64,000 bases of DNA from Synaphobranchus kaupii (lineage: Eukaryota > Chordata > Actinopteri > Anguilliformes > Synaphobranchidae), in NCBI GenBank assembly GCA_029718625.1, contig CM056389.1, forward strand, positions 11,332,117 to 11,396,116. The letters are read 5' to 3'. Made by a program: the position numbers and the translations under genes. The notes below the pieces were generated by a model that worked only from the letters and a program-made list of their open reading frames with translations, did not search any database and was not told where the DNA came from. Positions 48,690 to 61,100 of this stretch are shown piece after piece (position 1 is the first letter of the stretch; each line of letters begins with the position of its first letter).

Positions 48690-49002
48690 TCTTAGATGAT
48701 AATTTTCTCTTACAGTCATTGAGGTAGTTGTTTTTGTGATTTATGAAGTAAAACTCCAAACCTTAGCTTCACAGAAATGGAAAAAAAGAAGCTTTTCTTT
48801 ATTTCAAAATGTAAGATGAATAGGCTTTTTGTGGCTACTAGGTACATTCAGAAATTTCAAAACATCAATTTGCGCTCAGAAAACTTGTTAAGTTTATTGA
48901 AATAAACTCAGAGTATAAAAAAAAAAAACTCTAGTCGTCTGTGTTTCCTCTGATGGCACCATTAAAGAACTGAGCTGGTAAGTTGGCTGCATATTTAAAA
49001 TA

Positions 49003-49412
49003 CAGCTATGGAAAAAATGAAGAGACCACTCCATTGGATAGTGACACATTTTTGTTATTTTGGTTCTGTACTCTAGCACTGAGTTTGAAAGGATACAATG
49101 ACAATGAGGTTGAATTGCAGACGGTCAGCTTTAATTTGAGGGTGTTTTCATCCATATCGGATGAACCGTTTAGAAATGACAGCACCTTTTGTACATAGCC
49201 CCCCCCCCATTTTCAGGCAGTTTAACAATGTAGAACAAAGTAATCATTTGTAATACTTGATTGCATATCCTTTGCATGCCATGACTTCCTGATGTCTGTG
49301 ACCCAACAACATCATCAGTCTGGATATCTTATTTTCAGGTTGTCCTACAAGCGATACAAAAACTCTTTGCATTTGAATGGATCTCTATGGGAATTGGGGG
49401 GTGGGACTAGAT
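49003..49412. mobile_element. Tc1-like element fragment
   Basis: It starts with TA then cagctatggaaaaaatgaag, the end of another fish Tc1-type family, and keeps typical non-coding sequence (ttttgtacatagcccccc, ttgcatatcctttgcatgc). The transposase and right terminus are absent. 49263-49406 is repeated in inverse orientation inside the element at 47965-48398. Confidence 0.65.
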
Positions 49413-49510
49413 TCAGCTGTAAGTTATGCTGATACAGTATGGAACACATTTGTTGGCTAAATGGCTTTAAGTCATCAGGGGTCCAAGGTATCAAATGAGC
49501 CTCAAACCAT

Positions 49511-49635
49511 CATGCTGCTGCCAGATATGCAATAATAGTTTCTCCTGATTAATTTTCCTGTTGAACTCAATGGAAAAAATATTCAGGAGAAACAATGCTT
49601 GTAGTATCTATTGCATATCTGGCAGCAGCAGCATG
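49511..49635. repeat. Imperfect hairpin of 125 bp
   Basis: The left arm catgctgctgccagatatgc pairs with gcatatctggcagcagcagc near 49613-49632. The arms continue through gtttctcctga and tcaggagaaac to the centre, with a few bulges. It is probably a small foldback element; no clear TSD. Confidence 0.75.
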
Positions 49636-49639
49636 ACTA

Positions 49640-50430
49640 TTCAATCCTTCTTGACTATTCAAAACCTTGGACTTCTGTCTGCCTATGGACTGTGGGAGGA
49701 AGCCAGGGCATCCCTGGTAATTCTATTCAAGCACATTGTTTAACCCAAACTGCCACCCTCATGTGTAGCTGAGCTATCTGGAGCCAATTCAGTTTCATTA
49801 CTCTTAACCATCAAGCTGAGCCGTATCATACTGATCACTGATGTATTTTTATTTCATTTTTTAAAGAAGCATGCTTTAATTTTCAGGATCTTTTTTGATC
49901 ATTAAAAAAAACACAAAAAAAAACCTTTACCTTGTATGTAGTTTTTTTTTTTTCCGTGTACTTTTTTTAGTAAGATCGTGTTATATAACCAAAAGTCATT
50001 GAGGTTTTAACAAAACTAGTACTAAGAGATGTGTTTTGAGTGATATACACTCACTGGCCAAAACATTAGGAACATCAGTTGTCCATAAAGTATAAAGCTG
50101 TTTTGTAACTCAAGTCATGTGTAACTTTTAGATTATGACTTTTTGATGAGTAAGTCAATTAATCATAATCGACTATTAATCATATTATTAAATAATAATA
50201 ATTCATGAATCTAATGCTGATATTTTGTTAGTAATTAGTGAGTAGACTCTCCCGTTAATCTAGGACAAAACCAGAAAATGTGTTGGTCCCCGATGACAGG
50301 AGCTGTGCACCTCTGCTCTGCATGGATTCCAGTGAGAAAGTGAGCAAATGGAATGAGAAACTGAACTAAAAAAAGATAGACCTTTTTCGTATGTATTAGA
50401 AGTGAAATCATTACATTAGACTGTCAATTT
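49640..50430. other. No gene seen
   Basis: AT-rich DNA within the EnSpm-like element. tacactcactggccaaaaca near 50047 resembles the end of a dispersed fish DNA repeat, but no partner end is visible. Confidence 0.4.
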
Positions 50431-50439
50431 CACAATAAA

Positions 50440-51000
50440 ACTCATATTTCATGGCAAAACCTTTATAAGGCATTTTAAGGGAATTTATGTAGAATAAATT
50501 AGTATTTTATATTAGACTTAATTGTACAGTAAAGCACTGTCATATTTCATGGCACAACCTTTATTTATACGGCATTTTAAGGGAATTTATATGGAATAAA
50601 GTAGTATTTTATATTAGACTGCTAATTGTACAGTAAAGCACTGTCATTTCATGGCACAACCTTTATTTATACGGCATTTTAAGGGAATTTATATGGAATA
50701 AAGTAGTATATTATATTAGACTGCTAATTGTACAGTAAAGCACTGTCATATTTCATGGCACAACCTTTATTTATATGGCATTTTAAGGGAATTTATATGG
50801 AATAAAGTAGTATTTTATATTACAGACTGCTAATTGTACAGTAAAGCACTGTCATTTCATGGCACAACCTTTATTTATACGGCATTTTAAGGGAATTTAT
50901 ATGGAATAAAGTAGTATTTTATATTACAGACTGCTAATTGTACAGTAAAGCACTGTCATATTTCATGGCAAAAACTTTATTTATATGGTATTCATATGGT
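50440..51000. repeat. ~104-bp subterminal tandem repeat, right end
   Basis: Five to six units, marked by ggcattttaagggaattta at spacings of 102-104 bp (50469 to 50882). Each contains aattgtacagtaaagcactg and tcatggcacaac. It mirrors, with a different sequence, the array at the left end of the element. Confidence 0.9.
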
Positions 51001-51228
51001 ATTTTCATGTTAATTATATGGCAAAACAGCGTTTCTTTCTATGGTAAAAACTTGTATTTATACGGTAAAATATGGAATCAAACTCCAACTTTAACCGTAA
51101 AATCAGCAGTACTGATATCCTTTTACCGTAATAGTAGAAAAAGTTCTACCGTATTTATTACGGTGAAGTTCTGGCAACCACAGCTGCCAGTTTTTTACCG
51201 TAAAAACAAGGTTTTTTTTTTTACAGTG

Positions 51229-52402
51229 TAGCAGTCAAATGCGGAAAGTAAAGAGGGTAAACACCCGATCTCCCAGGGGGAAGAAACATTTTACAGGCGA
51301 GCCGACGGAGCACCGTCGTCCCATAACTTCACTATCCATAATGACTAACGCAAGCTTAATTTAAAACAAAAGCCCTAACCTCTCAGTAAAGAAATATGAA
51401 CGAGGCGAAATGGAACAGAGCGCTAACGTTCCGATGCTATAATAAGAAACACGCAGTCACACACAAACACGTCCACAACATCGCCCAAGCTCCACATAAG
51501 GAGGCAAACACCTGGAGAACGAAACAGAACAAAAGTTCCCAACAAAATCGTCTCGCAGGTAGAAAAGGTGAACAGGACAGCTGCAACAAAAGACCACGCA
51601 AACTTAATAGCAAGCACTGCCTCAATATAATATAAATAACCCTGACTCACAACAAAGGGGAACGTAGTCCACGAGGAGACAAAAACAGGGAAACAAACGT
51701 ACCAAAGCTGGCACACGAGATGGGTAACTAAAAAGCCAGCAGGAAATAAGCCCTGCCTCAGCAATGAGGCGATAAAATAGGCGAGTAGCCCAAATGGTAC
51801 GAATAACTAACACCAATAAATAAAGCCCTAAAATCAGTAAGATAATAATGCCCTGTCTCTTAGTAAAAACCTACCACGTAGATAAATACAAACAAACAAA
51901 TAATACTCCTCTCGCCTTCACGGAGGAAAGCAGACAGAGAGAGGAGAAAGGCAAACGGACTAAATAGGAGAAACCAGGAAGCGAGGACAGAAAAGAGCCA
52001 AGGGGGAAGAGTCCGAATAACTACATCCACATACTAGGCAGGTACGCCAGGAGGGACAAGTCCAAATAACTACTTCCACATAGGCGAGTCCCGCATAACT
52101 CCAACGAACCACAACGGAGCGAACCGGTCTCCCATAAACCTAGACCAAAAAATAATACTGACTTAAAATACAAAGGGGCTGAAAAAATACCACACACAAT
52201 AAAGCACAACAAACAATAAATATAGAAGCCCCGATAGAATGACACGGAAGGCTTAAATAGCTGTGACCACGCCCAGGTGTAAATGCTAACAGAAGGTACG
52301 CAAACCCAGCAGGGCGGAGCAAGCATCTACCAAAAGGGCAGCGCCCCCGCGTGGCCACCGAGGAAAACGACCGCACAGGTAAACAGGGCCAAAACCATGA
52401 CA
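51229..52402. mobile_element. Unclassified A-rich repeat, right part
   Basis: The continuation of 38056-38408 on the far side of the EnSpm-like element, from the same shared phrases. It ends with ggccaaaaccatgacacg just before LINE-derived sequence. Frames on both strands are short and show no domain. Confidence 0.6.
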
Positions 52403-52519
52403 CGTAATCCATATTGTTTGTTTTTATTGCATATTTGTGATCAGCCAGTCGATCAAGTAATAGAATTATCAAATCCAGTAAAAATAATGCATGGAGGGAA
52501 TCCTGTTCTACTATAGGCA

Positions 52520-53446
52520 GAGAAGTGAAACTAGGTGATGTATGGCAAATGTTAAAGAAAATGAGTGGCAAAAGGAAATTATACTAAAATTCCAGTGTTA
52601 GAGGATGGAGAAACAATAGCTGTAACAGATAAAGAAAAGGCTAATATATTGGGAAAGAGCTTTGCTAATGTACACAGTGGGAATCACTTAGACGATCTGC
52701 ATAAAAAGAGAAAAGAGACAGTGCTAAGGGAAAATCGTAATATACTTAGGGGAAAAAATATTAATATAGACACAAATTTTGATGCTGAGCTGACTATGAG
52801 TGAGTTAGAAATAGCGATAAATAACACTGGATACACAGCAACGGGGCAGGATCAACTAAGTTACGCTATGTTTCGTAAATTACCTGATCAAGTACTGAGA
52901 ATAATACTGGAACTGTTCAATAAAATATGGAGAGAAGGATTCTTACCAAAAAGATGGAAGAGTGCACTCATTTTACCTTTTAGCAAACCCGGTAAAAACC
53001 CAAATAATGCTGGAAATAATAGACCTATTGCATTAACTTCGCATCTGTGCAAATGGATGGAAAAGATTTTGGTCCGAAGACTTAACTATTTTTTAGAAAA
53101 GAGAGGTTTAATTGCATCATACCAGAATGGATTCAGGAAAGCTAGGTCTTCCATGGACGCACTTGTTAAAGTTAGCAATGAAATAGAGAAAGCATTTAAG
53201 ATGAAAGAATTGATGGTGATTGTTTTCTTTGATATCGAAAAAGCGTACGATTCTATGTGGAGGGAAGGGCTGCTAATTCAAATGAATAGAATGGGCATTA
53301 GTGGAAGATTTTACAACTGGGCACTACATTTTCTATGAGAACGAAAGTTTAGAGTTAAGGTAGGACCAGCGTTATCAGATGAGTATGATATAGTTAACGG
53401 AATTCCACAAGGAAGTGTCATTAGTCCGGTGTTATTTAAAGAGATA
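52520..53446 (+). pseudogene. Second LINE reverse transcriptase fragment, truncated at both ends
   Basis: It encodes the linker and first half of a reverse transcriptase of the same broad clade as 35850-37240, but from a different family. Landmarks are TGQDQLSYAMFRKLP (about 52841-52885), PIALTSHLCKWMEK, the QNGFRKARSSMDAL block and motif A as FFDIEKAYD (about 53228-53254). An in-frame TGA stands at about 53336-53338. The frame then continues as KFRVKVG through motif B as NGIPQGSVISPVLF and is cut off at about 53441, before motif C. A preceding frame change near 52560 separates the upstream sequence. The GIPQGSVIS motif is complete here, unlike in the first fragment. Confidence 0.85.
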
Positions 53447-54105
53447 CTGCAGAGGCTTTTCTAAGGCCCTTTTTTCCGCTTCAATTTGAACTGAAACTCG
53501 TGAGTAGGTGTGGTCATATGACGATGATGCCAGTCATATTACGAATATTCATACGGTCAAGGAGTGAAAGGGTGTGTCATGGTGAACTGACTCAGCCCCC
53601 TTCCAGCTCTCTCCTCACAACTAAATAAAATGGCTGTATTAGTTGAACAACATCTTCGCGAGGAGAGGACCCGGGATGTAACCGAATGGTAAAGCACTGC
53701 GGTCAAGCTATCACGGGTTCGGAAAATGACGGTCAATCTATCACGGCTTAAAATTTATGTGCGCAAATATACAAGAGATTACGTCGGTAACGCCGTCACG
53801 TGCTGCGTTACCTGGAAATGAAATTGCTCAGAGAGAAGCAGCGAGGATTGTAGGCTACAACAAAGAATTTTTGCCTTTTTTTCTTTATATTTTTCAAATA
53901 TGCTTTCAATGACCATTTCAAGGAAACTGAATATACTACGACGTTTTGTAATACATGAGCAACAGGGTTGGTATTGAATTGCAGGTTACATATGAAAACT
54001 AATATTTGAAATCATTTAACTCCAACAAATCAAAGGGTTTGTACAAATCAAAACATAAATCTAGTGTATGTCTAGTGAATATCAGAAGATTTTACGGTAG
54101 GGATT
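53447..54105. other. Unclassified stretch before the satellite
   Basis: No gene is seen. It includes two similar phrases (gcggtcaagctatcacggg and acggtcaatctatcacggc, about 53699-53743) and AT-rich DNA leading into the satellite. Confidence 0.4.
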
Positions 54106-55649
54106 TTTAATAATTAAGCATCAAAGTTGGTACAGTTTGCGATTTGGAGGGAAAACCGCTATGGGTACCATATTGGAGGCCCTATAACTTGATCAAATCA
54201 AAAAGTTTGTTCAAAAAAACACTATTACCATATACTAGATGTGCTATAGTCTATCCACAGTGAATCACAGAAAAAGTTGTTGTGGGAATTTTTAATAATT
54301 AAGCATCAAAGTTGGTACAGTTTGCGATTTGAAGGGAAAACCGCTATGGGTACCATATTGGAGGCCCTATAACTTGATCAAATCAAAAAGTTTGTTCAAA
54401 AAAACACTATTACCATATACTAGATGTGTTATAGTCTATCCACAGTGAATCACAGAAAAAGTTGTTGTGGGAATTTTTAATAATTAAGCATCAAAGTTGG
54501 TACAGTTTGCGATTTGAAGGGAAAACCGCTATGGGTACCATATTGGAGGCCCTATAACTTGATCAAATCAAAAAGTTTGTTCAAAAAAACACTATTACCA
54601 CATACTAGATGTGCTATAGTCTATCCACAGTGAATCACAGAAAAAGTTGTTGTGGGGATTTTTAATAATTAAGAATCAAAGTTGGTACAGTTTGCTATGT
54701 GAAGGGAAAACCGCTATGGGTACCATATTGGAGGCCCTATAACTTGATCAAATCAAAAAGTTTGTTCAAAAATACACTATTACCATATACTAGATGTGCT
54801 ATAGTCTATGTACAGTGAATCACAGAAAAAGTTGTTTTGGGATTTTTAATAATTAAGAATCAAAGTTGGTACAGTTTGCTATGTGAAGGGAAAACCGCTA
54901 TCGGTACCATATTGGAGGCCCTATAACTTGATCAAATCAAAAAGTTTGTTCAGAGAAACACTATGACCACATACTAGATGGGCTATAGTCTATGTACAGT
55001 GAATTACAGAAAAAGTTGTTGTGGGAATTTTTAATAATTAAGCATCAAAGTTGGTACAGTTTGCGATTTGAAGGGGGAAAACCGCTATGGCTACCATATT
55101 GGTGGCCATATAACTTGATCAAATCAAAAGGTTTGTTCAGAAAAACACTATTACCATATACTAGATGTGCTATAGTCTATCCACAGTGAATCACAGAAAA
55201 AGTTGTTGTGGGGATTTTTAATAATTAAGCATCAAAGTTGGTACAGTTTGCGATTTGAAGGGAAAACCGCTATGGGTACCATATTGGAGGCCCTATAACT
55301 TGATGAAATCAAAAAGTTTGTTCAGAAAAACACTATTACCATATACTAGATGTGCTATAGTCTATGTACAGTGAATCACAGAAAAAGTTGTTGTGGGAAT
55401 TTTTAATAATTAAGCATCAAAGTTGGTACAGTTTGCGATTTGAAGGGGGAAAACCGCTATAGGTACCATATTGGAGGCCCTATAACTTGATCAAATCAAA
55501 AAGTTTGTTCAAAAAAACACTATTACTATATACTAGATGTGCTATAGTCTATGTACAGTGAATCACAGAAAAAGTTGTTGTGGGAATTTTTAATAATTAA
55601 GCATCAAAGTTGGTACAGTTTGCGATTTGAAGGGGGAAAACCGCTATGG

Positions 55650-56368
55650 CTACCATATCAACCTGATCTCATGTGAATTCGGCAATATGTACCGATTGTT
55701 AGTGTCTCAAAAAACGGTACCTGTTTCCGAATTTTGCACAAGCGCCCCCATGAGCCTGTACTGGGAACTACTGACTAATGCTCAGTTGTAGAGTGTAAGG
55801 AGATTTCGTGAAAGATACATAATGCGAGAGAAGCTTGTGATAGAAAAATATAGTTGTGCAAATATAGATTCTTTAAATCTTAATAGTTCGGGCATGAGCC
55901 CGAGTTACGTGAACTCCTGTGAGGTTATGTTTAGGGGTTGGGCGGGACCCTGGGACATTTTTTTATTTTTTATAATTTTTTTATTTTTTATAATTTATTT
56001 TATTTCAAAATTGTTGGTAACAATATGGTAGCAAAAAGGGACACTATCTTAACAGTTCGGGCATGAGCCCGAGTTACGTGAACTCCTGTGAGGTTATGTT
56101 TAGGGGTTGTGGGTGGGGTACGGGAATCACTAATTTTGTAATATTTTTTTTGTCACTAATTTTTTGTCAAGAAAAGCAGTGGGACGCGTGACGTCATATA
56201 CTACTACCCTCACACGTGATGTTTTCGGCCTATCACAGCCTTTAGTCAGTAGTTCCCAGTACAGGCTCATGGGGGCGCTTGTGCAAAATTCGGAAACAGG
56301 TACCGTTTTTTGAGACACTAACAATCGGTACATATTGCCGAATTTCATGAGATCAGGCTCTACCATAT
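55650..56368. mobile_element. 701-bp Mutator-like MITE in the satellite, copy A
   Basis: The element is 55659-56359, with ctaccatat directly outside both ends (55650-55658 and 56360-56368), a perfect 9-bp target-site duplication within a satellite unit. Its ends are long inverted repeats of about 115 bp beginning cctgatctcatg and including gtaccgattgttagtgtctc and acaagcgcccccatgagcct. A long TIR with a 9-bp TSD points to the Mutator superfamily. The interior carries two direct copies of ttcgggcatgagcccgagtt (about 55885 and 56055), each a small hairpin. There is no transposase. Confidence 0.85.
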
Positions 56369-57421
56369 TGGAGGCCCTATAACTTGATTAAATCAAAAAG
56401 TTTGTTCAGAGAAACACTATTACCACATACTAGATGGGCTATAGTCTATGTACAGTGAATCACAGAAAAAGTTGTTGTGGGAATTTTTAATAATTAAGCA
56501 TCAAAGTTGGTACAGTTTGCGATTTGAAGGGGGAAACCCGCTATGGGTACCATATTGGAGGCCCTATAACTTGATCAAATCAAAAAGTTTGTTCAGAAAA
56601 ACACTATTACCATATACTAGATGTGCATCAAAGTTGGTACAGTTTGCGATTTGAAGGGGGAAAACCGCTATAGGTACCATATTGGAGGCCCTATAACTTG
56701 ATCAAATCAAAAAGTTTGTTCAAAAAAACACTATTACCATATACTAGATGTGCTATAGTCTATGTACAGTGAATTACAGAAAAAGTTGTTGTGGGAATTT
56801 TTAATAATTAAGCATCAAATTTGGTACAGTTTGCGATTTGAAGGGGGAAACCCGCTATGGGTACCATATTGGAGGCCCTATAACTTGATCAAATCAAAAA
56901 GTTTGTTCAGAAAAACACTATTATCATATACTAGATGTGCTATAGTCTATGTACAGTGAATCACAGAAAAAGTTGTTGTGGGAATTTTTAATAATTAAGC
57001 ATCAAAGTTGGTACAGTTTGCGATTTGAAGGGGGAAAACCGCTATGGCTACCATATTGGTGGCCCTATAACTTGATGAAATCAAAAAGTTTGTTCAGAAA
57101 AACACTATTATCATATACTAGATGTGCTATAGTCTATGTACAGTGAATCACAGAAAAAGTTGTTGTGGGAATTTTTAATAATTAAGCATCAAAGTTGGTA
57201 CAGTTTGCGATTTGAAGGGGGAAAACCGCTATAGGTACCATATTGGAGGCCCTATAACTTGATCAAATCAAAAAGTTTGTTCAAAAAAACACTATTACCA
57301 TATACTAGATGTGCTATAGTCTATGTACAGTGAATCACAGAAAAAGTTGTTGTGGGAATTTTTAATAATTAAGCATCAAAGTTGGTACAGTTTGCGATTT
57401 GAAGGGGGAAAACCGCTATGG

Positions 57422-58140
57422 CTACCATATCAACCTGATCTCATGTGAATTCGGCAATATGTACCGATTGTTAGTGTCTCAAAAAACGGTACCTGTTTCC
57501 GAATTTTGCACAAGCGCCCCCATGAGCCTGTACTGGGAACTACTGACTAATGCTCAGTTGTAGAGTGTAAGGAGATTTCGTGAAAGATACATAATGCGAG
57601 AGAAGCTTGTGATAGAAAAATATAGTTGTGCAAATATAGATTCTTTAAATCTTAATAGTTCGGGCATGAGCCCGAGTTACGTGAACTCCTGTGAAGTTAT
57701 GTTTAGGGGTTGGGCGGGACCCTGGGACATTTTTTTATTTTTTATAATTTTTTTATTTTTTATAATTTAATTTATTTCAAAATTGTTGGTAACAATATGG
57801 TAGCAAAAAGGGACACTATCTTAACAGTTCGGGCATGAGCCCGAGTTACGTGAACTCCTGTGAGGTTATGTTTAGGGGTTGTGGGTGGGGTACGGGAATC
57901 ACTAATTTTGTAATATTTTTTTTGTCACTAATTTTTTGTCAAGAAAAGCAGTGGGACGCGTGACGTCATATACTACTACCCTCACACGTGATGTTTTCGG
58001 CCTATCACAGCCTTTAGTCAGTAGTTCCCAGTACAGGCTCATGGGGGCGCTTGTGCAAAATTCGGAAACAGGTACCGTTTTTTGAGACACTAACAATCGG
58101 TACATATTGCCGAATTTCATGAGATCAGGCTCTACCATAT
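57422..58140. mobile_element. 701-bp Mutator-like MITE in the satellite, copy B
   Basis: Element 57431-58131, same length, same ctaccatat TSD and same satellite context as copy A, at an offset of 1772 bp. Differences are minimal, such as tgtgaagtta for tgtgaggtta. Shared flanking unit variants show that it was copied with its satellite block rather than inserted again. Confidence 0.85.
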
Positions 58141-61100
58141 TGGAGGCCCTATAACTTGATTAAATCAAAAAGTTTGTTCAGAGAAACACTATTACCACAT
58201 ACTAGATGGGCTATAGTCTATGTACAGTGAATCACAGAAAAAGTTGTTGTGGGAATTTTTAATAATTAAGCATCAAATTTGGTACAGTTTGCGATTTGAA
58301 GGGGGAAACCCGCTATGGGTACCATATTGGAGGCCCTATAACTTCATTAAATCAAAAAGTTTGTTCAGAAAAACACTAGGACCACATACTAGATGGGCTA
58401 TAGTCTATGTACAGTGAATTACAGAAAAAGTTGTTGTGGGAATTTTTAATAATTAAGCATCAAATTTGGTACAGTTTGCGATTTGAAGGGGGAAACCCGC
58501 TATGGGTACCATATTGGAGGCCCTATAACTTCATCAAATCAAAAAGTTTGTTCAGAAAAACACTATTACCATATACTAGATGTGCTATAGTCTATGTACA
58601 GTGAATCACAGAAAAAGTTGTTGTGGGAATTTTTAATAATTAAGCATCAAAGTTGGTACAGTTTGCGATTTGAAGGGGGAAAACCGCTATGGCTACCATA
58701 TTGGTGGCCCTATAACTTGATCAAATCAAAAAGTTTGTTCAGAAAAACACTATTACCATATACTAGATGTGCTATAGTCTATCCACAGTGAATCACAGAA
58801 AAAGTTGTTGTGGGGATTTTTAATAATTAAGCATCAAATTTGGTACAGTTTGCGATTTGAAGGGGGAAAACCGCTATGGCTACCATATTGGAGGCCCTAT
58901 AACTTGATTAAATCAAAAAGTTTGTTCAGAGAAACACTATTACCACATACTAGATGGGCTATAGTCTATGTACAGTGAATCACAGAAAAAGTTGTTGTGG
59001 GAATTTTTAATAATTAAGCATCAAAGTTGGTACAGTTTGCGATTTGAAGGGGGAAAACCGCTATGGCTACCATATTGGAGGCCCTATAACTTCATCAAAT
59101 CAAAAAGTTTGTTCAGAAAAACACTATTACCATATACTAGATGTGCTATAGTCTATGTACAGTGAATCACAGAAAAAGTTGTTGTGGGAATTTTTAATAA
59201 TTAAGCATCAAAGTTGGTACAGTTTGCGATTTGAAGGGGGAAACCCGCTATGGGTACCATATTGGAGGCCCTATAACTTCATCAAATCAAAAAGTTTGTT
59301 CAGAAAAACACTATTACCATATACTAGATGTGCTATAGTCTATGTACAGTGAATCACAGAAAAAGTTGTTGTGGGAATTTTTAATAATTAAGCATCAAAG
59401 TTGGTACAGTTTGCGATTTGAAGGGGGAAAACCGCTATGGCTACCATATTGGTGGCCCTATAACTTGATGAAATCAAAAAGTTTGTTCAGAAAAACACTA
59501 TTACCATATACTAGATGTGCTATAGTCTATGTACAGTGAATCACAGAAAAAGTTGTTGTGGGAATTTTTAATAATTAAGCATCAAAGTTGGTACAGTTTG
59601 CTATGTGAAGGGAAAACCGCTATGGGTACCATATTGGAGGCCCTATAACTTGATCAAATCAAAAAGTTTGTTCAAAAAAACACTATTCCCATATACTAGA
59701 TGTGCTATAGTCTATGTACAGTGAATCACAGAAAAAGTTGTTGTGGGAATTTTTAATAATTAAGCATCAAAGTTGGTACAGTTTGCGATTTGAAGGGGGA
59801 AACCCGCTATGGGTACCATATTGGAGGCCCTATAACTTCATCAAATCAAAAAGTTTGTTCAGAAAAACACTATTACCATATACTAGATGTGCTATAGTCT
59901 ATGTACAGTGAATCACAGAAAAAGTTGTTGTGGGAATTTTTAATAATTAAGCATCAAAGTTGGTACAGTTTGCGATTTGAAGGGGGAAAACCGCTATGGG
60001 TACCATATTGGTGGCCCTATAACTTGATCAAATCAAAAAGTTTGTTCAGAAAAACACTATTACCATATACTAGATGTGCTATAGTCTATGTACAGTGAAT
60101 CACAGAAAAAGTTGTTGTGGGAATTTTTAATAATTAAGCATCAAATTTGGTACAGTTTGCGATTTGAAGGGGGAAAACCGCTATGGCTACCATATTGGTG
60201 GCCCTATAACTTGATCAAATCAAAAAGTTTGTTCAGAAAAACACTATTACCATATACTAGATGTGCTATAGTCTATGTACAGTGAATCACAGAAAAAGTT
60301 GTTTTGGGGATTTTTAATAATTAAGAATCAAAGTTGGTACAGTTTGCTATGTGAAGGGAAAACCGCTATCGGTACCATATTGGAGGCCCTATAACTTGAT
60401 CAAATCAAAAAGTTTGTTCAGAAAAACACTATTACCATATACTAGATGTGCTATAGTCTATGTACAGTGAATCACAGAAAAAGTTGTTGTGGGAATTTTT
60501 AATAATTAAGCATCAAAGTTGGTACAGTTTGCGATTTGAAGGGGGAAAACCGCTATGGGTACCATATTGGAGGCCCTATAACTTGATCAAATCAAAAAGT
60601 TTGTTCAAAAATACACTATTACCATATACTAGATGTGCTATAGTCTATCCACAGTGAATCACAGAAAAAGTTGTTGTGGGGATTTTTAATAATTAAGCAT
60701 CAAATTTGGTACAGTTTGCGATTTGAAGGGGGAAAACCGCTATGGCTACCATATTGGAGGCCCTATAACTTGATTAAATCAAAAAGTTTGTTCAGAGAAA
60801 CACTATTACCACATACTAGATGGGCTATAGTCTATGTACAGTGAATCACAGAAAAAGTTGTTGTGGGAATTTTTAATAATTAAGAATCAAAGTTGGTACA
60901 GTTTGCTATGTGAAGGGAAAACCGCTATCGGTACCATATTGGAGGCCCTATAACTTGATCAAATCAAAAAGTTTGTTCAGAGAAACACTATGACCACATA
61001 CTAGATGGGCTATAGTCTATGTACAGTGAATTACAGAAAAAGTTGTTGTGGGAATTTTTAATAATTAAGCATCAAAGTTGGTACAGTTTGCGATTTGAAG

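Larger units (their letters stand above)
38409..51228 (+). mobile_element. EnSpm/CACTA-like DNA transposon, 12.8 kb, degenerate
   Basis: The left end reads CACTGTAAAAAATG and the right end is its complement, TTTTTTTACAGTG, with TA outside both ends. Inside the termini both sides carry tttacggt and aaaactg at matching distances, giving about 40 bp of imperfect inverted repeat. Both subterminal regions hold tandem repeats and taccgtaa-type motifs, the usual architecture of this superfamily. Two genes lie in the same orientation: a zinc-finger transposase and a SAM-domain gene. Later insertions include a truncated 5.4-kb-family element, two Tc1-like elements and a hAT MITE. The 12.8-kb extent is an inference from the ends; both genes are broken. 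EnSpm is named from the terminus type and gene layout, without a database search. Confidence 0.75.

Noticed and set aside
50047..50110. tacactcactggcc motif as a complete DNA transposon end
   Set aside because: Only one end is seen and no partner or TSD is found nearby.
51423..52571. Minus-strand frames of 100-143 codons
   Set aside because: They overlap one another in different phases within an A-rich repeat, with no domain.
53664..53730. tRNA-like or SINE head (gggatgtaaccgaatgg...gggttcgg)
   Set aside because: Box A and B resemblance is partial and no cloverleaf can be drawn. It is not called.
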